A stretch of 64,000 nt of DNA, from NCBI GenBank assembly GCA_030407315.1, contig JALQPE010001685.1, forward strand, positions 38,211 to 102,210. Reading direction: 5' to 3'. A program made the translations under genes and the position numbers. Origin of the DNA: Asparagopsis taxiformis (lineage: Eukaryota > Rhodophyta > Florideophyceae > Bonnemaisoniales > Bonnemaisoniaceae). Below are positions 10,672 to 21,271 of this stretch, in pieces. Positions within the stretch are counted from its first letter, which is position 1. Each line of letters begins with the position of its first letter. Under the pieces are notes generated by a model. The model ran no database searches. It was not told the DNA's origin and was given only the letters and a program-made list of their open reading frames with translations.

Positions 10672-11153
10672 GACGTCCACTTTCTCTAGTACATATGGCG
10701 GAATACTAGGGCCCGACATCCACTTTCTCTAGTACATATGGCGGAATACTAGGACCCGACATCCACTTTCTCTAGTACGTTTGGCGGAATACTAGGACCC
10801 GACATCCACTTTCTCTAGTACATATGGCGGAATACTAGGACCCGACATCCACTTTCTCTAGTACATATGGCGGAATACTAGGACCCGACATCCACTTTCT
10901 CTAGTACATATGGCGGAATACTAGGACCCGACATCCACTTTCTCTAGTACGTTTGGCGGAATACTAGGACCCGACATCCACTTTCTCTAGTACATATGGC
11001 GGAATACTAGGACCCGACATCCACTTTCTCTAGTACATATGGCGGAATACTAGGACCCGACATCCACTTTCTCTAGTACATATGGCGGAATACTAGGACC
11101 CGACATCCACTTTCTCTAGTACATATGGCGGAATACTAGGACCCGACATCCAG
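10672..11153 (+). repeat. 43-bp subterminal minisatellite, element B (11 units)
   Basis: Units start every 43 bp from 10672 to 11102, followed by a partial unit at 11145. Each contains GACATCCAC, TTCTCTAGTA and GGCGGAATACTAGGACCC. Two units (10758 and 10930) share the variant CGTTT in place of CATAT, suggesting block duplication. The first unit has GACGTCC as in the terminal repeats. Element C has only three units. Confidence 0.92.
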
Positions 11154-11275
11154 TATACAATATATCAGCGAAAACCGGGAGGGAAGAAATTACAGCGGAT
11201 GGTAAATTCAGGGCCCATATCGGACCGTATTTTATTCTCTCATTTAGGAAACTGCTCGTATACAATACGTCTCTC

Positions 11276-11432
11276 TAGAATAGGGAATACATATCTGGTC
11301 AGAATAGGAAATAAATACCCGGTTAGAATAGGAAATACGTATCCAGCCAGAATAGGAAATACGTATCCAGCCAGAATAGAAATACGTATCCAGCCAGAAT
11401 ACGAAATACGTATCCAGCCAGAATACAAAATA
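11276..11432 (+). repeat. 24-bp subterminal minisatellite, element B
   Basis: About six degenerate units of the type AATACGTATCCAGCCAGAAT occur in tandem. The same array lies inverted in element C at about 54690-54830. Repeated 'SGWIRIS' translations here are repeat artefacts. Confidence 0.85.
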
Positions 11433-11449
11433 CCTGTCAGCATATCGTC

Positions 11450-12842
11450 GATCACCCATCTCCCTCACTATCGCGTTCTCCCTACCATCCGAACGCCATG
11501 CACCACCATCCGCACATACTGCAAGAACCCTCACGACCTAGATTACAAAAAATACGCTCCTTCCCAATACCATCCCCGCTTTCCTCGACACCACCCCAGC
11601 CCATTAAATCATCAAGACATCAAACACGAACATGGTCAGCAAAATCTTACACCACTTGAAACCACTCTCACTTCTATCGTATGCCCCAAAATATACACAT
11701 ACCAGAAACACCTCACAGCTTCATTCCCCATCTTCCTACATCCCTTCTTCACTCTCCTTCAGTCCTGCCGTTCCTGCTTCACCACTCCTGCATCACATAC
11801 ACAACATCAGAATCAACCACAACAGTCAGACTCAAAAGCAACGCTTACCACGACAGATATCCTAGAAACTCCCTTACTTACCTCTCCGAGAGGATGACTG
11901 AATCATCCATCCTACACAAAATACAAACCATGATCCAAAAACCTTGCAATGAATAATCAAAGTCAGCAGTCCATATCTTCGCAAAACAAGTCTTGGTGCT
12001 CAGTAAAACTTACCTTCTGTCATCAACATTCCTGCATCATCTACACAACATCGGAATCAACCACAACAGTCAGACTCAAAACCAACCTTCCATCACAGCA
12101 TACTTTCAAAACTCGCACACTTACCTTCGCTCCACACAATACACACCATGACTCAATAGGCTTCCAATGAAAAATATCGCATCAACGGAAATAGTCAGAC
12201 TCAAAACCAACCTTCCCTCGCTGCTTACTTTCAAAACTCGCACACTTACTTTACCTGTTCCATCCTGCACACAATAAAAACCATAAATCACGTAATCGTG
12301 TAGCCAAGAAAAGTAGTCAGCATTCCGCATCTTCGCACAACCGGTCTGGGCGCCCAATGTGACTTACCTTCCGTCATCACTATTCCTCCATCACCTACGC
12401 AACATCGGATTCAATCGCAACAGTCAGATTGAAAACCAACGTTTCCCTCGCTACATACCCTGAGAACTCGCAAATGTACCTCTCATCCATCCTACACACA
12501 ATACAAACCATGATCCAAAAACCTTGCAATTAACAATAATCATAGTCAGCAGTCCATATCTTCGCAAAGCACATCTTGGCACTCAATGAAACTTACCTTC
12601 CGTCATCAACATTCCTGCATCATCTACACAACATCGGAATCAACCACAACAGTCAGACTCAAAATCAACCTTCCCTCACAGCATACTTTCAAAACTTCAC
12701 GTACCTCTCTTCCATCCTCCGCTCAATACACACCATCAGTCAACAGGCTTCCCATGAAAAATATCGCATCAACGGAAATAGTCAGACTCAAAACCCACGC
12801 TTCCCTCAACGCATACCCTCGAGGGTAGAGGATGGAACGAAG
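11450..12842 (-). repeat. Exon/intron-like repeat array, element B
   Basis: This is the minus-strand counterpart of 53420-54345 in element C. It alternates short blocks ending in AG with introns-like stretches that start GTAAGT and end TGTGTAG or GTGCAG. Repeated phrases are 'CAACCACAACAGTCAGACTC' and 'ACAGCATACTTTCAAAACTC' on the plus strand. Plus-strand ORFs in this region (Ser/Thr/His-rich) are shadows of the repeat. Confidence 0.6.
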
Positions 12843-12880
12843 GTACGTGCGCGAATCTTGATCAAGATTCGCGCACGTAC
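12843..12880. repeat. 38-bp perfect palindrome, element B
   Basis: The half-site GTACGTGCGCGAATCTTGA is followed immediately by its exact reverse complement. The centre is TGATCA. The identical 38 bp occurs at 53256-53293 in element C, between the small ORF and the exon-like array. Confidence 0.95.
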
Positions 12881-12903
12881 AAAGCAAAGTCGGTCAAAGA
12901 AGA

Positions 12904-13029
12904 TCAGTCGGTGATGAGGGCGGAGTGGAGCCTGCGGCGTCGACCGGACAGCTTTCTGCGTCCGCTTAAGTCTTGCTGTGCATACTCGAAATCATCGCCG
13001 GCAGTGAGATTGAGTATGGCCCAAGCCAT
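12904..13029 (-). CDS. Small basic conserved ORF (41 aa), element B
   Basis: The ATG at 13029 has a favourable context (ACCATGG). The product begins 'MAWAILNLTAGDDFEY' and ends with a basic stretch containing 'GRRKLSGRRRR'. It differs from the element C copy (53107-53232) by one residue near the C-terminus. A TATA-rich stretch lies 40-60 bp upstream on the minus strand. It points away from the transposase towards the exon-like array, so it may be the first coding exon of a spliced gene. I do not recognise it. It could also be non-coding sequence conserved only because the copies are young. Confidence 0.35.
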   Translation of the reverse strand: MAWAILNLTAGDDFEYAQQDLSGRRKLSGRRRRLHSALITD

Positions 13030-13476
13030 GGTCTCTGATTCCCCGAACAAAGAGATCCGGATCGAGAACAACGAATATAAACATATAATCATATATATGA
13101 GAATCCATTTGCTTTCCTTACATGATCTGTGGCATATCCGCTGTAAAGCACATTCAGATTCCACGAAGTTTGGAAATAAAAAAGTTTATTATTACAAATG
13201 AATTAATTGAAAATTCATCTCCCAGGGCAGTCGTTCGTCCTTCCATGCACACGTTGCCAGCACGCAATGTGATGTAACAGTTGGAAATGATTGAACTCTC
13301 GGTTAAATTCCACCGTTGGGATGTCAGCTGGAGTGAGCACAAAACTACTACCCAAAAACTACGAACACGTTACATTCCAAGTCTCGAAAGCACCACAAAA
13401 ATAAAATTGGTCGCATCTGGACGGCACAGTCTCCCCTGTTCAGCTCGCAATCCTCCCTTTTGCGTCAAAACTCGAC
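13030..13476. promoter_or_regulatory. Divergent intergenic region upstream of the transposase, element B
   Basis: This non-coding region lies between the small minus-strand ORF and the transposase start. It has AT-rich TATA-like runs near 13080-13100. The matching region in element C is 52657-53106. It is the natural place for a bidirectional promoter, but this is inferred from position only. Confidence 0.35.
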
Positions 13477-16400
13477 ATGGAATGCAAGTATGAAGGGTGC
13501 TTCTACTACTGCGTAGATGCTTATGCGCTCGCGCTGCATGAGCGAACGTGTCGCTACCGTTTCAACCCCTCTCCCCAACATTTCAACAACGCTCGTGTCC
13601 CTGCCGTCACCCATGAGCCTGCTCGAAACGGCGACCATGATTCCCCGCAACCCAGCTCCCCAGACCCAGAATCTGGTCGTGCTTCCTCCAGCGACTCACC
13701 CTGTGACGCTTCACTGCCACCAACCTCAACCCCCTCCCGCGCAGACCTCCTCGTGCAATCCCTCGCCGCCAGTCTCACAACCCTCGAGTACAAGGCCGGC
13801 GCTGGCCGCGTGAGCGAAGTCATCACCATCCTACAAGACCCCGCATTCTCCCTAGAAAAGTTCAACAGCGCCGTTCGCACCGTAGAAGAATGTCGCCACG
13901 TTACCGCTTCCATGGTCGAAACACATTTCCGCACCGAAGGTTACAAGAGCCACATCATTCCAGACAAAACTGGTAAGTACTCGGCACAGCTGTACCTCCG
14001 CGACCCAGTCGACATGCTCCGCAGGCAGTTAGCACTGGCTAACGACCAAAATACTCTCTTCCACCCCTCCCCACAGACCGCCCCAGACGGCACCGCAATA
14101 TTTTCTCATCCCCTACACACAGAATTCGCGAAAACGCTGCACCAGGTTACTAGACAGCGCGTGCAGCTCTCGGAAGATCCACAGGTCGTATGGGCAGAGG
14201 AAAATGATCCCACCGCTTCCTCCTTTGCCGGCCTCCTCCAAGTGTACTCCGACAAGAGCAGCACAAGCCTCAAGAGCTCCGCAATCGTCGCATACCCCAT
14301 ACACGTCACACTGCTCAACTTCTCCGCCCCCCTCCGTCGCCACTGCATCCGTACCGGCCTCACCATCGTCGGGTATCTTCCGTACATTGTTAACCCTTCG
14401 TCCAACGCCTTGTTCGGTGATGAAATGCCGACAACCTCTAGTTCTGCTAGTCGCGCTCGCAAAATTGATATTCTTCATAAAGCACTCGAAAAAGTGTTTT
14501 CGTCCCTATCCACCGCGTTCTCTTCCGGTTCCCCTGCACAGACTCCACTGCAACTGCCCGCCAATGCTTTCCCATCCTAGCCAATTATTGCTGCGACTTT
14601 CCAGAGGCCAAAGAGCTCTCATGCACTCGCAACAGCACTACCACCACACATCCCTGCCACCGCTGCTACATCCCCGCCACTCAACTTGAATCCAGCGCGC
14701 CACACCAGCCCCGCTCCCTCGATGATACACGCTCTGCACGCCAAGAGAGCGCTCAGGAGCATACAACTGCTCCGCTCGAAGCTCTCTCCCTCCTCGAACA
14801 ACACTCTGTCCTCGAATCGACCGCTCTTTTACCCACCAACAGTCCCCTAGACCCCTACAACATTTTCTCCTTCGAGCCTCTGCACAATCTCCACCTCGGC
14901 ATCTCAAAGCTCATCAAACAGTGCATTGTCCACCGCCTCAGCTCCCCAGACCTCACCACCACTGCCTCCCATTCCGGGACACCTCGCACCTTCAAGAAGG
15001 TGAAAAAATCCATCCTCGCCGGCTCAAACAGCATTCTGTCCGCTATCGAACGCGACTACTACATCACCGGTCTTCATGTCGACTTCTCCAAGGGTGAGAA
15101 GGGCACCAATTTGAACGGCCTCTTCACGGAGGACGGCATACGCGGCATGCTCGCAGCCAAAGACTATCACCATGTCGACATGGTGTTCCCTTTCATCGCA
15201 GCATTCATTGACACATGCTGTGACGAAGTAGATACAGCCCCCCTCACTTCCATCTGCACGCAATACTCTGACCTCGTCGCATGGGTCATGAAACGCGGTC
15301 GCATCAAGCACTGGACTGCCGCCGAACTAGAAAGCCTCCAGAACTCCATTTCCTATTTCAAACAATCAATGCTCTCCACCCTCGGCCCATTCCACACCAC
15401 AGGTCTCAAAACTTTCAAGTTCCATCTTCTAGACCATCTTCCCGGTGACTTGCAGAGATATGGCGCCCTGGAACACATTGATGCAGGCCCCTACGAACAC
15501 TCGCATCTTCTGTTCAAACAGAGTTATAGGAAAACCTCTCGAAGGCGCTCCACAGCCATGGAAGAGACTATTCGCCACATGGAATTCTCCTTGGCCACTC
15601 CAACTGGTCATACCCCATCGAACACATTGGGAAACGCACGCATGATATCGCCCACAGACGGTGCAGTACTCGTTCGCGACGGATTCACCGTTGCACTGCA
15701 CGACTTTGCCTCCCTGCTGCCCGATGCAACCCTCCTCGTTGCAGATATCGACGGACAGCCCGATCCTGCCACTCTTTTGCCGCTGCACAACTCCTCGTTC
15801 CCGTCTGGCACCATAACGCTATTCCAGCAACTCGGTGACACAGCTGCACAAGCGTTCCTCACCCTCGCTAGACTGCGCGCCACGGCAGAAGGCCCTCCAA
15901 TACATGACATGGACATTTCCGTCACCGTGGTAAAGTCCGCCTACGTCATGGGAGGGTACGTCCCAGATGCCGACGACTTTGACCCGCACAGTGGCATGCT
16001 TCGCCCCACAAACGTGTCGAGGCACAAGCAGCAGCGCGTCTTTGCAACTTCATCGTTCGGCCCCGCAAAGAGATCGCAGTACTCCTTTGTCGTCATCTCC
16101 GGAACTGCCGATGACTACAGAACCATATGGGTAGGGCGCGTCCTGGCACTGGTACGCCTGCAGTCTCCAAACCTGTTTCAACCTGTAGAACTCGCTTTCG
16201 TTCAGTATATGACCTGCTTTGCCCCAAAAACCGCTGTGGAAAAATCACTTGGGTGCATTTGTTTAAAGTGGTCCACATGGGACCCGGACAACGGATCCGT
16301 TGACAGCAATGACACTGCATCCCACAGTGCAGGTGGTCCTTGGTTTGACCTCATTCCTGCATCTACTATATCTGGCACCGTGCACATCGTACGAAGTAAC

Positions 16401-16514
16401 TTTCCAGTCAAGCCATTTACGAAACAAATGCACTGGTCGGACCACCGTTTCTATCTCAACCGCTTCTACACCAACACTGATTACCAATTCACAGATGATA
16501 ATGAAGAAGAATAA
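13477..16514 (+). pseudogene. Plavaka-like transposase, copy B (single-base deletion)
   Basis: The start is ATG at 13477. Residues 1-35 hold a C2H2-like finger ('CKYEGC', then 'HERTC'). Around residue 200 is 'LYLRDPVDMLRR', then a block with 'YSDKSS', 'AYPIHVTLLNFS' and 'GYLPYI', characteristic of Plavaka transposases. The frame breaks near 14530 where copy C has three G and this copy two, giving a stop at 14580. Beyond it the reading continues in the shifted frame to 16514 with 'HPCHRCYIP', 'FEPLHNLHLG', 'EDGIRGML' and 'YEHSHLLFKQSYRK', blocks of the RNase H-fold core and its surroundings. The total would be about 1012 residues without introns. The TAA stop lies within AATAAA. It should cut and join the terminal repeats, but this copy cannot make full-length protein. 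Confidence 0.85.
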
Positions 16515-16591
16515 ATCTAAATCGCAGCACTCTATTGATAATGTACTACATGATAAACCTTCTAGTCAACGTCACATTTACTGCACTAATT

Positions 16592-18876
16592 TCAACCATC
16601 CTCCATTACGCCAAAACCGTTATCAGCAGTGGCTGCATGGCGCCGCTCCATGCCCCCATACTGTGGGGCATTGATTTCGACATTCAGGTTTGCAGTCAGG
16701 TGTCCAGCATATGGGTCAACGACGAAAAGTTCTGCGCCAATTAGTCCTTGCGCAATCACACAATCCATTACAGCACCGAGGTTTGACGTAATATGCGATT
16801 GAATCCAATCCTCGGACACTAGAACAAGTGATGAGCAGCGGTTTACATCATCAACGACATGAACAATTCCAGACCCCTCTCCGCTTTGCCACACTTCAAC
16901 AGCCTCTCTCGTCACAGTACGGCTTGCAAACACATGCCGTGACTGTGCACTAGTCCGCTGTTCGCTCTCGACAACGTCCGTTTCTTCCCTTGCTTGCGAG
17001 CCTTGGAGACAAGACATGCAGTACACCACCATACCAACTAATTGCTGAAAAGCTACCCCCACATATTGACTGTACCGCCTTGTAAACTCCTTCTGCCGTG
17101 CACCTCCTTTCCCCTTCGGTTCATCCAAACACTCCACAGTAGTCACTAGCCAAGCATCCAGGCGCGCCAGCGTTAGTATGCTCGTCTCTATGTCCATTAC
17201 TTGTTCTGGTCGTATCGAATAACCCCTGAAGATGTCCAGCACATTCACAGCTACTCGGTTGTTAAACCATGCATCACCATTCACTTCCATTTCGAAGCTG
17301 TCAGGAACCAAGCCTTTGCTGTATCGCAGCTCTGAGAACGGTGCCGTTCGCCACCTCCCCATATCCAAATCACCGTTACTTTCCCGTTTCAAAAGCTTCT
17401 CAGACGCTTCGCGCTTTTGTTCCTCTCGCTCGTCCATCTCAGCTCGCGTCGTCAGCATCGTGCATCTAGACATTAATTTCGTGTACCCCAGCGAACCGAA
17501 CAATCTGTCCCTCGCATTACGCTTCCGTGCACTCATCACGTCGGACAGTTTCTGCGTCACCTTCACTTTCAATTCCTTGCTCCCCGCCACAGCCTCTTGA
17601 CAGCACACACGCTGCTCCTCATCGGAAAACACATCACACCACGGACTTTGACGCAGTACGTGTCGCACCAAGTCATTCAGCAGATCACTCTCGTCCCTGT
17701 ACGAAGGTGTATACCACTGCAGATTCTTGATGATATAGCCCGGAGGGGTAGCAATATATCCTACACCGTTTTCGCTCCAAAGTGCCCCTTCTACCGGCTC
17801 TACCTCGATGGTACGTCCAGTCCAACGTCTCTGCGTTTGTTCCGCTATAGGGTCCAGCTCCATAGTCTCGTTCTTGCACCACTTTGTCAGGTTTTCCTCA
17901 ACCGCCCTAAGAACTCCAAGGTATTTCACAGGAATGGCTTTCTGTATTTTCGACTTACCGCCACCGTGATCACTGATTCTACCTGTTCTCGCAATTGCAG
18001 TAAGGCTGGCATTTTCCGCCTGCAGAGTCTTCACCTTAGCCTCCAACGCAACAATCTCCGTGGTGAGCGCCTTGTTTGCTATGTCCTGGCTAAACACTTT
18101 TTTTTCCAGCTCCGCGATCTTCTTCTTCTGCGCATTGATGCGACTCGCCATTAAATCGATGGATTCCGGCGGATGCAACCTCTCTGCCCTCACCGTCCCC
18201 CCATCTCCCACGCTATCGGGAATATGATGTCCTCCATCGCCAATAGCCTGACGTCGCGGGGGCGTTACGCGCATATTTGGCACCAATGACACTCTGTTGT
18301 GACGAGGCCCGCACTCCGGCTGCTCTCTCCCCTCAGTACCACCTGACCGCCGATGATAGTTGGCATCCTGTGAACGTTGCTCAGAAACAACATCCCTTGC
18401 CGCTATCCTCGGGTCCCTGACTGCATTACCTGCTGGGGCTGATGTACTCGGCATAGTTGGCGCAGTGGGGGTCACAGCCTCCAGTGTCTCGGAACCCCCG
18501 GCTGGGACTCCGTCTGCAGCACCTCCGCATCTGCCAACCCGGGAGGAACTACCTTTGCCATAGCACTCTGCCGCAATTCCAACATGTTTTGAGCCACTAT
18601 CATGTCATCATCATGATGTTCACTGTCCCTGCGAGCACGCTTGCCTCGGTCAAGCCCCATCTCTCTCCGCGCCGTTCCTCCTTCCTCACTTTCTCGCTGC
18701 GGATCCCCAGTTCTGCGCCGGTCCGTCTTGCGACTACCGGACCGCGGTTCAATGCTGCCGGTAGGCCCAGACCGCTTCTTCGCACGGGATTGTCGGGCAC
18801 TCGATACAGCAGCTGCTGACCGGGTTTTCTGGAGGCCCGGAGGCTTTGGAGCTTTCTTCGCAATACGCGGCGGCAT
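16592..18876 (-). pseudogene. 761-aa coiled-coil protein gene, copy B (single-base deletion)
   Basis: This is the counterpart of the intact gene at 47253-49538. The ATG is at 18876. A one-base deletion near 18491 (CTCGGAAC against CTCGCGAAC in copy C) shifts the frame after about 128 codons. The remaining 627 codons are open and almost identical to copy C. The gene converges on the transposase with 77 bp between the stop codons. No known domain is evident beyond the coiled coil. The two genes have the layout of a transposase and an accessory protein. Confidence 0.8.
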
Positions 18877-19074
18877 AATGAAGCTTTCCCGGAAGCGATG
18901 GAACGATTGAGTTGCACGAGATACAAAAAAGATTGCTGTATAGTGTCGGTAACCACAACGGTCTGCGATGAACGTTCAGGTCAGGTCAAGTACCGGATAA
19001 TACGCCAACAGCCCAGATTGTATACGGTAGGCAGTCATCAACAGTATTTAATGAGGTACAATTACAGCTGTCGA

Positions 19075-19700
19075 GCTAGGCCGCGAGCACCCCTATGTCC
19101 GGAAGACGTCCTGATTTGAATTAAAATTTGGGCTATTCTCAAAAACATGCACATGTGAACATGTTTTTGAGATGGGGGTGTGCCGTACGGCACAATCGAC
19201 CGCCCAAATCGATGTTTTTTGCAATATTTTTTTGTGCCCGAAATTTTAGAATTTCTGGGCTGGCCAGCAATGCAATCGAGCTGGACATCCACCGGACGTC
19301 CATTTCAGGTTGGTCGTGAGAGAGCGGGGCGGGACCATGATGGAACAAGGACCAAGACCTGTCCCTGGCGTATTGAGCCTGAAATTGACCCTTCGTCAGA
19401 CGCCATTTAGCCTTACAGTTGGTGCTTACAGAAGCCAGTGATGACCCCGCTCGGGGCGGCGGTCGGTTCCTGGGGCCGTTGTGGCCAAATTAGACACCCT
19501 GATTTGAATTAAAATTTGGGCTATTCTCAAAAACATGCACATGTGAACATGTTTTTGAAATGGGGGTGTGCCGTACGGCACAATCGGCCGCCCAAATCAA
19601 GGTTTTTTACAATATTTTTGCTGCCCGAAATTCTACAATTTCTGGGCTGGCCAGTAATGCATTAGCTATGTGCTCTAAACCGATTCTAACAAGCAGAAAG
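19075..19700 (-). repeat. Hairpin repeats in reverse orientation, element B (2 units)
   Basis: The hairpins are at 19138-19171 and 19526-19559, each with the GTGCCGTACGGCAC palindrome nearby. The order of blocks is reversed relative to the clusters at 24690 and 30365. This makes a long inverted repeat flanking the methyltransferase gene. Confidence 0.9.
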
Positions 19701-20135
19701 AATCCTCTCCTTCATGACGATGCTCTCGAATTGAGTGCAATGCAACGGACTCCCTCCAGGAGAACGACAAAGCATCGTCTTTTGCAAGACATTTTCGTAC
19801 GAAAAATAATCGAAACACATATTTGACTTTAACCTAACAGCTATCGCGAGCACCGTACTCAGCTAAATTTCCTCTGTAATTTCCTTCCTCCAACCAATCA
19901 ATAGCCGCTTGGTCACAGGCTTAAAAGCCTTCCACTATTTGTCCTATCCATCGAAGAGGGTTCGATCCAGGCCTTGATGGGTGTGGAACCCGAGAACTTG
20001 AAAATGGAACATATTGCGACAGAGATGAGATGTCATTCTCTTTCGTTTACTTTTTTCTAACAAGATTCTAAACGTCTACGCAGCGGAACGAACCCAATGT
20101 CGTCCGTCCGTTTTCAGCCCGGTGAGATGTTTTTG

Positions 20136-20470
20136 CCATTAACGGAGGTGGAGGCGGCTATGGAGGAAGCCTGCGGTTCGGGTATTCTTTCCATTAACGG
20201 AGGTGGAGGTGGCGGCTTTGGAGGAAGCCTGGAGAACATGTGAGATGTCAGTACCCATGGATCACAAGAAAAACATGTAGAGGTCCAGTTTGGATATTGT
20301 TGCCATTAACGGAGGCGGAGGAGGCGGCTACGGTGGAAGCCTGGAGAGCATGTGAGATGTCAGTACCCATGGATCACATGAAGAACATGTTGAGGTGCGG
20401 TTCGGATATTCTTTCCATTAACGGAGGCGGAGGAGGCGGCTACGGTGGAAGCCTGGAGAAGAATAGAATA
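20136..20470 (+). repeat. 112-bp tandem repeat with Gly-rich translation
   Basis: Units begin CCATTAACGGAGG at 20136, 20191, 20303 and 20415. The full period is 112 bp. One frame reads 'INGGGGGGYGGSLE' within each unit. Because 112 is not a multiple of three, no single frame keeps the motif across units. Confidence 0.85.
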
Positions 20471-20754
20471 GTCCTATACCCATGGATCACAAGTAGACGT
20501 AGTTGGGCTCCTTTTCGAAGCCCATTCGTCTCTTGAATAAATTTAGCACCCAAATCATATACGATTGCCGAGTTGACACCCCGTATGTCTCGTTGGTAGA
20601 AATAGCAGGGGTTCCACCACTCAGCTGGCGGGAAGTAGTTACTGATTATATGAGATATGGCTTAGCTCCCGCCAAAACCGATAGCTCTGGGCTCAGGTTC
20701 TCCAAATGTGGTTATACGAATGTGTTCTGACAATGGTAGAAGACGAATATCTGC

Positions 20755-20965
20755 ATCCTGCTTTGAATTAAAATTTGGGCTATTCTCAAAAACATGCACA
20801 TGTGAACATGTTTTTGAGATGGGGGTGTGCCGTACGGCACAATCGACCGCCGAAATCGATGTTTTTTGCAATATTTTTTCTGCCCGAAATTGTAGAATTT
20901 CTGGGCTGGCCAGCAATGCATCTGAGTCGGACATCCCCACGTCCAGTGGCCGTCCGGATGTCGCT
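20755..20965 (-). repeat. Hairpin repeat in reverse orientation, element B (1 unit)
   Basis: The hairpin at 20785-20818 and its adjacent palindrome end shortly before the 5' region of the methyltransferase-SET gene. Confidence 0.88.
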
Positions 20966-21271
20966 CACCTGGTAAGCGTGAGGCACCTGTGTCAACCTAT
21001 GTGACTGGCGGCCTTGCAGTACAACACTCAAAGGCAGGGAATCACAATCTTTTTAAAATTTTTTCTCTACCACGTATCCGTCACAACTTATTACCTACAC
21101 CGGTTACGGGTTTCAAGACCTTTCCAGTGCTGTGTACCCGTATACTCTGTTCCGTTCGATATCAACCAGTGTTCCTCACGAAAGAGTGCAAACGTCACGA
21201 GATACGTCGTCAAATTTGACTGTCTCGCCGAGCGGTCGCCATCCTGTACCGAATTTTCCACTCATTCCATT

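Larger units (their letters stand above)
18877..21271. other. Intergenic region between the 761-aa gene and methyltransferase-SET, element B
   Basis: This 2.4-kb gap separates two divergent genes. The first 200 bp are conserved at 47031-47252 in element C and should contain the 761-aa gene promoter. It then holds reversed hairpin repeats (19075-19700), a stretch with no visible feature (about 19700-20130), a 112-bp tandem repeat (20136-20470) and another reversed hairpin unit (20755-20965). The last 300 bp precede the methyltransferase start. Confidence 0.6.

Noticed and set aside
10672..11153. CRISPR-like direct repeats
   Set aside because: Units are head-to-tail with no unique spacers, and the context is a eukaryotic transposon end.
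13973..14076. Intron-like stretch in the transposase (GTAAGT, CTAAC, pyrimidine tract, CAG)
   Set aside because: The interval is 104 nt and in frame with transposase coding sequence whose translation continues Plavaka-like conserved text on both sides; removing it would shift the frame.
20240..20536. 98-codon Gly-rich ORF
   Set aside because: It comes from a tandem repeat whose 112-bp period does not preserve the frame.
21014..21271. Upstream extension of the methyltransferase-SET gene
   Set aside because: The frame is open but contains no ATG before 21272.
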